Source: Klebsiella pneumoniae (GTDB lineage: Bacteria > Pseudomonadota > Gammaproteobacteria > Pseudomonadales > Azotimanducaceae). From it: a DNA stretch of 5,333 nucleotides. Below the pieces are notes generated by a model. That model did not search any database and was not told the DNA's origin. It saw only the letters and a list, made by a program, of their open reading frames with translations. Position numbers and translations under genes: made by a program. How positions within the stretch are numbered: position 1 is the stretch's first letter; each line of letters starts with the position of its first letter. Below, in pieces: positions 1-5,333 of the stretch. The DNA is taken from positions 1-5,333 of the forward strand of contig CAMDVY010000246.1 in NCBI GenBank assembly GCA_945878745.1, given 5' to 3'.

Positions 1-139
1 CCGTCAGTAGAAAGAGAGCACCGAACACGTACGATTCAGTCTCACCATAGATCAACGCAACAGCTATAGGCGCCAACACCGTCAGGCTGAAAGAGCTTAG
101 TAGAATACCTGTGACACGTAGGATCGCCGGAAGGTGCAT
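1..139 (-). CDS. trkH: Trk potassium uptake protein TrkH, N-terminal fragment (cut by window edge)
   Basis: TrkH is the membrane, ion-conducting subunit of the Trk potassium uptake system; TrkA binds its cytoplasmic face. Reading the minus strand from the ATG at 139-137 gives 46 codons, open to the window edge. The fragment starts MHLPAILRVTGILL and continues through LIYGETESYVFG. From memory this closely follows the start of E. coli TrkH (MHFRAITRIVGLL...ALIYRDG). Residues about 8-31 form a hydrophobic first membrane helix, and a second begins near residue 37. The start lies 3 bp past the trkA stop, so the two are probably co-transcribed and translationally coupled; no strong Shine-Dalgarno sequence is visible. 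Most of the protein, including the selectivity-filter repeats, is outside the window, so TrkH versus a close paralogue such as TrkG or TrkI cannot be fully settled. Confidence 0.85.
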   Translation of the reverse strand, partial: MHLPAILRVTGILLSSFSLTVLAPIAVALIYGETESYVFGALFLLT

Positions 140-142
140 GCG

Positions 143-1516
143 TTAGAAGAACGACATTCCGACCTGGAACAACTTCTCGATGGCCGGGACCTGGTACTTG
201 TCGGCCAGAAACAGGATCACGTGATCTTCAGCCTGAACCACGACATCATCGTGAGCGATGATGACCTCTTCCCCGCGAACCAGAGCGCCAATGCTGGCGC
301 CCGCGGGCAATGCAATTTCATCCAGTTTGCGCCCCACCAATTTGCTGCTTCGACGATCACCGTGTGCCACCGCTTCCATGGCTTCAGCAGCGCCACGACG
401 AAGGCTGTGCACGCGGGCTATATCGGCGCGGCGAATGTAGGTGAGAATCGAACTTGTGGTTGCTTGTTGTGGAGAAATCGCGATGTCGATTTCACCACCC
501 TGAACCAGATCGACGTAGGCCGGCTTGCCAATCAGGGTGATCACCTGTCGAACACCCAGCTGCTTTGCCATCAGCGATGACATGATGTTGACTTCGTCGT
601 CGTTGGTCAGCGCACAAAAAGCGTCACACTGATCGATGTTCTCCTGTACAAGCAAATCGCGATCTGTCGCGTCGCCGTGTAAAACCACGGAGTGCTTCAG
701 TGATGATGCGAGCTCTTCACATCGTCGTCGATTGAACTCGATGAGCTTGGTTGAAAAGTGACTTTCAATCTCGTGCGCGAGATGAGAGCCGATGTGCCCG
801 CCCCCGGCAATGGCAATGCGCTTGAAAGGTTTCTCCACCCGTCGCAGCTCCGCCATCACGGTGTTGATGTGTTCTGTCGCCGCGATGAAGAAAACTTCGT
901 CATCCGCTTCGATGACGGTCTCGCCGGTTGGTGCGATTGCCTTGCCGCGTCGGAAGATCGCCGCTACGCGGGTATCAGCGTTCGGCATGTGTTCGCGAAG
1001 AACCCTTAGTTCGCGACCCACCAACGGGCCGCCGAAATACGCGCGCATCGCCACCAACTTGACACGGCCATCGGCGAAGTCCAGTACCTGCAGCGCGCCC
1101 GGGTGTTCGAGCAACAGGCGAATACTGTCGGTGACTAAACGCTCAGGATTGATGAGCACATCGATCGGCATGTGCTCATTGGAGAAGAAGTTTTCAAGAC
1201 CCATGTAACTGGCGGAGCGAACACGAGCGATTTTTGTCGGCGTTCGGAACTGCGTGTAACACACCTGGCACGCCACCATGTTCACTTCGTCACTCGAGGT
1301 GACCGCTATGAGCATTTCCGCATCCTCTGCACCGGCGCGCTGCAACACGTCCGGGTGGGCGGCAAACCCGTGAACGGTTTGAATGTCCAATCGATCCCGA
1401 AGTGCCTGCAGTCTGGCGGCGTCGGTATCGACCAGAGTCACGTCAATCGATTCGCTAGCGAGATGTTCTGCGAGCGTACCGCCAACCTGTCCCGCACCAA
1501 GAATCAGTATGTTCAT
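143..1516 (-). CDS. trkA: Trk system potassium uptake regulatory protein TrkA
   Basis: TrkA is the peripheral cytoplasmic subunit that binds NAD(H) or other nucleotides and gates the TrkH potassium channel. The 457-residue product matches the usual length (458 in E. coli). It has the duplicated RCK layout: a Rossmann fold with GAGQVG at 7-12 and an acidic residue at D30, a first TrkA_C domain at about 145-225, a second Rossmann fold with GGGHIG at 238-243 and E260, and a second TrkA_C domain at about 375-455. The frame is open to an ATG 19 codons upstream (1573), but I chose the ATG at 1516. It gives the family-typical MNILILGAGQ start, whereas the extra residues are charged and unlike TrkA. 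An AAGGAG lies 15 nt before this ATG, a long spacing. The upstream ATG has no visible Shine-Dalgarno sequence. The gene is 135 bp after rsmB and 3 bp before trkH. Confidence 0.95.
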   Translation of the reverse strand: MNILILGAGQVGGTLAEHLASESIDVTLVDTDAARLQALRDRLDIQTVHGFAAHPDVLQRAGAEDAEMLIAVTSSDEVNMVACQVCYTQFRTPTKIARVRSASYMGLENFFSNEHMPIDVLINPERLVTDSIRLLLEHPGALQVLDFADGRVKLVAMRAYFGGPLVGRELRVLREHMPNADTRVAAIFRRGKAIAPTGETVIEADDEVFFIAATEHINTVMAELRRVEKPFKRIAIAGGGHIGSHLAHEIESHFSTKLIEFNRRRCEELASSLKHSVVLHGDATDRDLLVQENIDQCDAFCALTNDDEVNIMSSLMAKQLGVRQVITLIGKPAYVDLVQGGEIDIAISPQQATTSSILTYIRRADIARVHSLRRGAAEAMEAVAHGDRRSSKLVGRKLDEIALPAGASIGALVRGEEVIIAHDDVVVQAEDHVILFLADKYQVPAIEKLFQVGMSFF

Positions 1517-1651
1517 AGTCGCGTGGCGCCGCTCCTTGAGGCGGTCGAGCGATGGATTATCGCGAGCTCGCATTGTTCAGGTATCCACGGTCGGTAACAA
1601 GTCGCTCGATGGAGAGGTCTGGATAGGCGCAGTGGTTCCTGACGCTATGGA
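1517..1651 (-). other. rsmB-trkA intergenic gap, 135 bp, no gene seen
   Basis: This gap stands out in a cluster whose other junctions overlap or lie 3 bp apart. I see no small gene in it. On the minus strand it carries a GATAAT (1556-1561) resembling a -10 box, but no convincing -35 at 16-18 bp. No stem followed by a T-run is present, so no intrinsic terminator separates rsmB from trkA. The gap contains the inverted repeat and palindrome listed separately. A separate trkA promoter or a regulatory mRNA leader is possible but unproven. Confidence 0.5.
1545..1609. repeat. Inverted repeat flanking a 10-bp palindrome
   Basis: TCGAGCGA at 1545-1552 and its reverse complement TCGCTCGA at 1602-1609 form 8-bp arms, each flanked by a possible G-T wobble pair. 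The 49-bp loop contains the perfect palindrome GCGAGCTCGC at 1562-1571. It lies just upstream of the trkA start, so it could form structure in the mRNA leader or be a protein-binding site. The arms are short and could arise by chance. Confidence 0.35.
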
Positions 1652-2968
1652 TCAGGCTTTTTTCAGGAGCGAGAAATAGAGTCCGTCGGTTCGCGAGTCC
1701 GTTGGCAACGTCTGCCAGCCTGCTTGCGTGGCAAAGCCGGTAGGCAGCTCGATCCCGATAGACGACGCGTCGGGATGTCCGGTGAGGAATGGCCGAACGA
1801 CGTCGTCGTTTTCTTCAGCCAGGATTGAACAGGTGACGTACAACAGCAGACCACCTGAAGCGAGAAATTGCCATGCGGAGACGAGTAACTCACGCTGCAA
1901 AACCTGGTTTGCGTGAGCATCACCCTCGATTCGATGCAGTTTCACGTCCGGATGTCTGCGCAAAGTCCCGAGGCCAGTGCAAGGTGCGTCCAGCAGGATA
2001 CGGTCAAACAGCTGGCCATCCCACCAGTCAGCGTTGCACGCATCCGTCTGGACAGTCACCAACCGTTCGGTTTGATGCAGTCGCCTGGCTTCGCTTCGCA
2101 ACCACTCCAGCCGATCGCTCGAAGACTCCAGCGCGACAAACGTTGCCGCAGGCTGACGCTCCATCAGATGAAACAACTTGCCACCAGGTGCGGCACAGGT
2201 ATCCAGCACCCGTGCGCCTGGAGGGACGGACAGCAACTGCGCAGCGAACTGTGCCGCCGCATCCTGAACAGAAACTGCGCCGTCCGTATAGCCAGGAAGT
2301 TCATGCTGGCGAACAGGAAGATCGAGCATCACGGACTCAGGTAGCCAGGATGCCTTCCAGCCCACATTCATCGTATTCAGGAGTGCGAGGTAATCCTTTA
2401 CCGGTTGTTTGAGCACGTTGATCCTGATCGTCATGGGTGGACGATCAAGAAACGAGAGAAACAACTCGCTGGCCTGGGCGGGATACTCGTTTCGGATTCG
2501 GCGCTCGAGCCAGGCTGGCAAATCGACGACGCGATCCTGCAGGGAAACTCCGTTCTCGTGTGTGCGCTGAAGTGAGCGCAGCACGCCATTCACGAGGCCG
2601 CTGGCCCATGGCTTACCCAGATGTCTCGCAGCTTCAACGGTCTCGTTGACGGCAGCATGTGAGGCTGTGTGTGCATCCGCCAGCTGGTAAGCGCCGACTA
2701 ACATCAAACAGAGAACGTCCAGATCTCGAGCTGCGAGAGGCTTTTTTAGATGCGCGCTGACGATCTCTCGTAGCGAAAAATAGTGTCGCAGGACACCGAA
2801 GACCAGCTCTCGGATTGCGGGGAGCGCGTCAGCTGCAGACAGTAAACCGTCGATCCCTGGGTACGGCGGTGAGCAGCAGTCGGCTAGCAGTCGAGCAGCT
2901 GTCGCACGGGCGACAGCTCCGCGTTGTGCGGGCTCCGTGCCGGATCTGCGAACGAGCCCTGGGCTCAA
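1652..2968 (-). CDS. rsmB: 16S rRNA (cytosine(967)-C(5))-methyltransferase RsmB
   Basis: RsmB uses S-adenosylmethionine to make m5C967 in 16S rRNA. The 438-residue protein has an N-terminal NusB-like RNA-binding domain (about 16-140, including ELVFGVLRHY and AAVNETVEAAR) and a C-terminal Rossmann methyltransferase domain. Visible motifs are the SAM-binding LDTCAAPGGK (255-264), DAPCTGLGTLRRHPD (327-341) with motif IV cysteine C330, and VTCSILAEEN (378-387) with the catalytic motif VI cysteine C380. VSVQDAAAQF (232-241) is also typical. The start is a TTG at 2968, whose first three bases overlap the fmt stop (TTGA). A GAGG lies 7 nt upstream, and no ATG or GTG occurs in frame through the first 32 codons, before the conserved domain is well under way. 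The protein appears intact. The overlap with fmt suggests translational coupling. Confidence 0.96.
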   Translation of the reverse strand: MSPGLVRRSGTEPAQRGAVARATAARLLADCCSPPYPGIDGLLSAADALPAIRELVFGVLRHYFSLREIVSAHLKKPLAARDLDVLCLMLVGAYQLADAHTASHAAVNETVEAARHLGKPWASGLVNGVLRSLQRTHENGVSLQDRVVDLPAWLERRIRNEYPAQASELFLSFLDRPPMTIRINVLKQPVKDYLALLNTMNVGWKASWLPESVMLDLPVRQHELPGYTDGAVSVQDAAAQFAAQLLSVPPGARVLDTCAAPGGKLFHLMERQPAATFVALESSSDRLEWLRSEARRLHQTERLVTVQTDACNADWWDGQLFDRILLDAPCTGLGTLRRHPDVKLHRIEGDAHANQVLQRELLVSAWQFLASGGLLLYVTCSILAEENDDVVRPFLTGHPDASSIGIELPTGFATQAGWQTLPTDSRTDGLYFSLLKKA

Positions 2969-3948
2969 GGTGCTGCCTCGCCCAGTTGCGTGCCGGGAGC
3001 CAGCAGCTTTCCGAAACCGTTCCGTGCTTCTGCGGCGCTCAGCGGCGCACCTTTGCCGATGCTCAGTTGAAGCCGCTGCATCCCAAGGACGCCGTTCCCG
3101 CAGGCAACCGGAATAATGTCCCGCGAGTTACTGTCCAGAATTGTCCCGGCGGGCTTTGACTGCGATGTGGTCAGCACTTCGCTCGCAATGAGACGCAGGC
3201 GAACAGCCCCAGCGTCATCTCGGAGCGTGGTTTCTGCCGTCTGTCGATTCTTAAGTGCGCGCACTTGGTTGTTGATCTCTGTCGCCGAGCGGGACCAGTC
3301 GATGATGGCGTCTTGGGTCTGGAGTTTGGGCGCGTGTGTCGCCTGGCTCTCGTCTTGAGGTTGGGCGACCATGCTGCCGAGTTTCGGCAGTGCTCCGATG
3401 AGAAGCCGCCCGCCAAGTTCTGCGAGTTCGGCGGTAAGGTCAGACCCGGTGATTGTGGCCGAGATCGGGCACACCGCCCGGGCCAACATCGGCCCGGTGT
3501 CCAGACCGACGTCCATGTGCATGAGCGTGATGCCGGTTTCGGCGTCGTTGGCCATGATCGCGTACTCCACGGGTGCCGCGCCTCGCCACCGAGGTAACAA
3601 CGATGCATGAACGTTGATTGCCCCGTAGGTTGGATGCTCGAGTAAAGGGCGCGGAATCATGAGGCCGTAGGCGGCGACAATCAGCACATCGAAGGGCTCT
3701 GCAAGAATGGACGACACAGCGGCCTGCCCTTCAGGCTTACGCTGACTCAGCGTGGCCGGTTGAAAAACCTCGATGCCTGCTTCAATCGCCATGCGTTTTA
3801 CCGGCGGCGCCGTGAGTTTGCGCCCTCTGCCCTGCGGGCGATCTGGCTGGGTCAGCACTCGAACGGGTTTGATATCCGCCTTGAGCAGATGTTGCAGTAT
3901 GGTCGCCGCGAAATCCGGAGTCCCAGCGAAGACCACGCGAAGAGACAT
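2965..3948 (-). CDS. fmt: Methionyl-tRNA formyltransferase
   Basis: Fmt transfers a formyl group from 10-formyl-tetrahydrofolate to Met-tRNA(fMet) in the cytoplasm, preparing the initiator tRNA. The length of 327 residues is normal. The N-terminal catalytic domain shows FAGTPDFAA (8-16), the tRNA-contacting loop QPDRPQGRGRKL (34-45; R41 appears to match the key loop arginine of E. coli), INVHASLLPRWRGAAP (111-126) with N112 and H114, and MDVGLDTG (145-152) with D150. N112, H114 and D150 keep the spacing of the E. coli catalytic triad N108, H110 and D146. The C-terminal beta-barrel domain follows from about residue 210. At 233-236 the usual NPWP motif after VRAF/VRAL is replaced by KNRQ, with no length change. 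The ATG at 3948 overlaps the def stop by one base (TGATG), and its own Shine-Dalgarno sequence is poor, so initiation probably depends on def translation. Confidence 0.96.
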   Translation of the reverse strand: MSLRVVFAGTPDFAATILQHLLKADIKPVRVLTQPDRPQGRGRKLTAPPVKRMAIEAGIEVFQPATLSQRKPEGQAAVSSILAEPFDVLIVAAYGLMIPRPLLEHPTYGAINVHASLLPRWRGAAPVEYAIMANDAETGITLMHMDVGLDTGPMLARAVCPISATITGSDLTAELAELGGRLLIGALPKLGSMVAQPQDESQATHAPKLQTQDAIIDWSRSATEINNQVRALKNRQTAETTLRDDAGAVRLRLIASEVLTTSQSKPAGTILDSNSRDIIPVACGNGVLGMQRLQLSIGKGAPLSAAEARNGFGKLLAPGTQLGEAAP

Positions 3949-4451
3949 CAGGTGGTTTGCCGATGCTGTTTTTCGAGCTTCTTGCGAATGAGCGTACGCT
4001 TCAGCCCGGAGAGATAGTCGACGAACAATTTGCCCAACAAATGGTCCCGTTCGTGCTGGATGCAGATTGAGAGCAGGCCGGACGCGTCCAGCGAAAAAGG
4101 TTGGCCGTTTCGGTCAAGAGCGCTGACGCGAACAAACTCGCGACGTTCGACCGGCTCATAAAAACCCGGCACCGAAAGACACCCTTCGTCAGATTCAACA
4201 ACAGGACCAGACAACTCCAGCACCGGATTGATAAACACCAAAGGTTCGTTCTTGTGTTCGGAGGTATCGATGACGATGACCTTTTCGTGTACGTTGACTT
4301 GTGAAGCGGCGAGGCCGATACCTGGCGCGGCGTACATGGTCTCGAACATGTCGTCAACCAGCTTGCGAATGCGTTGGTCGACAGTGCCTACCCTTCGAGC
4401 CTGCGTTCGAAGGCGTACATCGGGAAACTCCAGAATCTCAAGGATCGCCAT
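3948..4451 (-). CDS. def: Peptide deformylase
   Basis: Def is an Fe(II)-dependent hydrolase that removes the formyl group from N-terminal formylmethionine of new proteins. The 167-residue product has normal length and all three diagnostic motifs: GIGLAASQV (44-52), EGCLSVP (89-95) with metal ligand C91, and QHERDHLLG (132-140) with metal ligands H133 and H137 and catalytic E134. The residue after E134 is arginine, where I would expect a hydrophobic residue. The C-terminal KLFVDYLSGLKR stretch is typical of the gammaproteobacterial type 1B enzyme. The ATG at 4451 gives the conserved start MAILEILEFPD; a weak GAAG lies 5 nt upstream. It is the first gene of the minus-strand cluster, and pairing with fmt couples formylation with deformylation. 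Confidence 0.97.
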   Translation of the reverse strand: MAILEILEFPDVRLRTQARRVGTVDQRIRKLVDDMFETMYAAPGIGLAASQVNVHEKVIVIDTSEHKNEPLVFINPVLELSGPVVESDEGCLSVPGFYEPVERREFVRVSALDRNGQPFSLDASGLLSICIQHERDHLLGKLFVDYLSGLKRTLIRKKLEKQHRQTT

Positions 4452-4660
4452 GATTCTTCGCTACGTGACCTATCTCTAGTATTGGTGTAATTCGTGCTGA
4501 TAAGATTGCGCTGGTTATAGCTTTTTTGGTGCAGTGCCTACCACTTTCGAATAACGTTTAGTGTCATGCTGCAACAGGCGGCGGACTTCTCAAGGCGCAT
4601 CTTAGGCGACGCACGAGCAACCAGGATAGCGCGGACGAAACTACCGGGGGTATTTGCGAC
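4452..4660. promoter_or_regulatory. Divergent intergenic region between def and the LysM gene
   Basis: This 209-bp region separates the start codons of two divergent genes, so it should hold promoters for both. The def-proximal half (4452-4560) is more AT-rich than the coding DNA. For def, a TATAAC on the minus strand (4514-4519) resembles a -10 box but lacks a good -35. For the LysM gene, TTGGTG (4526-4531) and AATAAC (4550-4555), 18 bp apart, are a weak plus-strand candidate that would leave a leader of about 100 nt. No terminator, operator or RNA gene is recognisable. That promoters exist here follows from the gene arrangement; the exact boxes are guesses. Confidence 0.55.
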
Positions 4661-5333
4661 ATGCGTTTGATTGGAAGTGTTACGTTGGCGCGCCGGTTGT
4701 TGCAACTATCTGGTCTCCGGCTTCTCGCTTCGTTGTTGATTTCTCTGACGTGCATCTCCTTGTCAGTTGCCAGCGAACCCGCCGGCAATCTGGGTCAGTA
4801 TCTGCGTGATGACCATCCGGACGTCTACACGGTTGTGAAGGGTGACACCCTGTGGGACATCTCCGGGCGGTTTCTGCAGCGACCGTGGCTCTGGCCCGAG
4901 TTGTGGCAAGTCAATCCCCAGATCGAAAACCCACACTTGATCTACCCCGGTGACAGTATCCATCTGGTCTATGTTGATGGACAGCCCAGATTGCAGCTGG
5001 AGCGTGGCGATGCAGGTCGATTGAGTGGCTCCACGGCAGGCGGTCTGCAGCCGGAGATTCGGTCTACTCCTTTGGAAACAGCAATACCCACCATCAAGCT
5101 CGATGCAGTCCAAAGCTGGTTGGTTCAGAATCGTATTGTCACCGAAGAAGAACTGAACGCCGCACCGTACGTGGTTCAAGGGGCAAGTGAGCGCTTGATT
5201 CTCGGCGCTGGCGACCGACTTTATATTCGCGGATTGCTCGCCGACAGCGAGAGTTTCAACTATGTCCGCCGTGGCCCAGTCTATGTTGACCCAAATACCA
5301 GAGAGTTCCTCGGTCGCGAAGCGACGTATATCG
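4661..5333 (+). CDS. tsaP: Secreted LysM peptidoglycan-binding protein, TsaP-like, 5' part (cut by window edge)
   Basis: The frame is open from the ATG at 4661 to the window edge (224 codons plus one base). Residues 1-37 form a signal peptide: a long basic n-region (about 1-20), a hydrophobic core LLASLLISLTCISLSVA, and a likely signal peptidase I site after A37. C31 has no lipobox, so a lipoprotein is unlikely. A LysM domain spans about 56-102 (YTVVKGDTLWDIS ... PHLIYPGDSIHL), followed by YVDGQPRL. Later stretches such as LGAGDRLYIRG (181-191) and DPNTREFLGREA (210-221) fit the C-terminal part of this family. The sequence and position beside def match P. aeruginosa PA0020, TsaP, which anchors the type IV pilus secretin to peptidoglycan. 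The start is the first possible: upstream the frame meets TAG at 4559 with no start codon between. A weak GGGGG lies about 10 nt before the ATG. The LysM assignment is secure; the pilus role is inferred. Confidence 0.85.
   Translation, partial: MRLIGSVTLARRLLQLSGLRLLASLLISLTCISLSVASEPAGNLGQYLRDDHPDVYTVVKGDTLWDISGRFLQRPWLWPELWQVNPQIENPHLIYPGDSIHLVYVDGQPRLQLERGDAGRLSGSTAGGLQPEIRSTPLETAIPTIKLDAVQSWLVQNRIVTEEELNAAPYVVQGASERLILGAGDRLYIRGLLADSESFNYVRRGPVYVDPNTREFLGREATYI

Noticed and set aside
134..580. Plus-strand open frame of 148 codons opposite the end of trkA
   Set aside because: It is antisense to the conserved C-terminal RCK domain of TrkA and has no recognisable domain. The other plus-strand frames across trkA (for example 792-1208 and 1172-1597) are rejected for the same reason.
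1556..1561. GATAAT as a trkA promoter -10 box
   Set aside because: No matching -35 hexamer is found at 16-18 bp and there is no extended -10, so it is noted only as a possibility in the gap annotation.
1517..1573. Extended trkA start at the ATG at 1573
   Set aside because: It would add 19 charged residues before the family-typical MNILILGAGQ, with no Shine-Dalgarno sequence at the upstream ATG.
1873..2412. Plus-strand open frame of 179 codons
   Set aside because: It lies wholly antisense to the well-conserved rsmB, and its arginine-, proline- and serine-rich product resembles no family I know. It is a shadow of GC-rich coding DNA.
4661..4774. Twin-arginine or lipoprotein signal in the LysM protein
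   Set aside because: The paired arginines in LARRLLQ lack the S/T-R-R-x-F-L-K context, and C31 is preceded by S-L-T rather than a lipobox. An ordinary Sec signal with cleavage after A37 fits better.
4564..4788. Minus-strand open frame of 74 codons between def and the LysM gene
   Set aside because: Its first part is antisense to the LysM signal peptide and the rest runs through the intergenic region. There is no recognisable domain, and the product is low-complexity and arginine-rich.
4763..5179. Minus-strand open frame of 138 codons across the LysM gene
   Set aside because: It is antisense to the LysM domain and the following conserved stretches, and looks like a shadow frame.

Overview
The window looks like an ordinary core-genome segment of a gammaproteobacterium. 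The gene order def-fmt-rsmB-trkA on the minus strand is the classic gammaproteobacterial arrangement known from E. coli and Pseudomonas. The divergent LysM gene beside def sits where Pseudomonas aeruginosa carries tsaP (PA0020). The protein sequences match those families closely, but nothing here fixes the genus. No mobile element, CRISPR array, tRNA or rRNA is visible.

Layout: bases 1-139 (minus) hold the first 46 codons of trkH, cut by the window edge. Then come trkA (143-1516, minus), a 135-bp gap with an inverted repeat, rsmB (1652-2968, minus), fmt (2965-3948, minus) and def (3948-4451, minus). A 209-bp divergent intergenic region (4452-4660) follows. Last is the 5' part of a plus-strand gene for a secreted LysM protein (4661 to the window end), which resembles TsaP.

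Function: def, fmt and rsmB are a translation cluster. Fmt formylates the methionine on initiator tRNA, Def removes the formyl group from new proteins, and RsmB methylates C967 of 16S rRNA. The three are packed with 1-4 bp overlaps (TGATG and TTGA), which suggests translational coupling. TrkA and TrkH are the cytoplasmic gating subunit and the membrane subunit of a Trk potassium uptake system, 3 bp apart. The LysM protein is predicted to be exported and to bind peptidoglycan, possibly anchoring the type IV pilus secretin.

I did not find an undescribed system. The most notable item is in Fmt, where the normally conserved NPWP motif at the start of the C-terminal domain reads KNRQ at equal length and in an intact frame. 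Smaller items are the TTG start of rsmB, the structured rsmB-trkA gap and the HERDH form of the Def metal motif.
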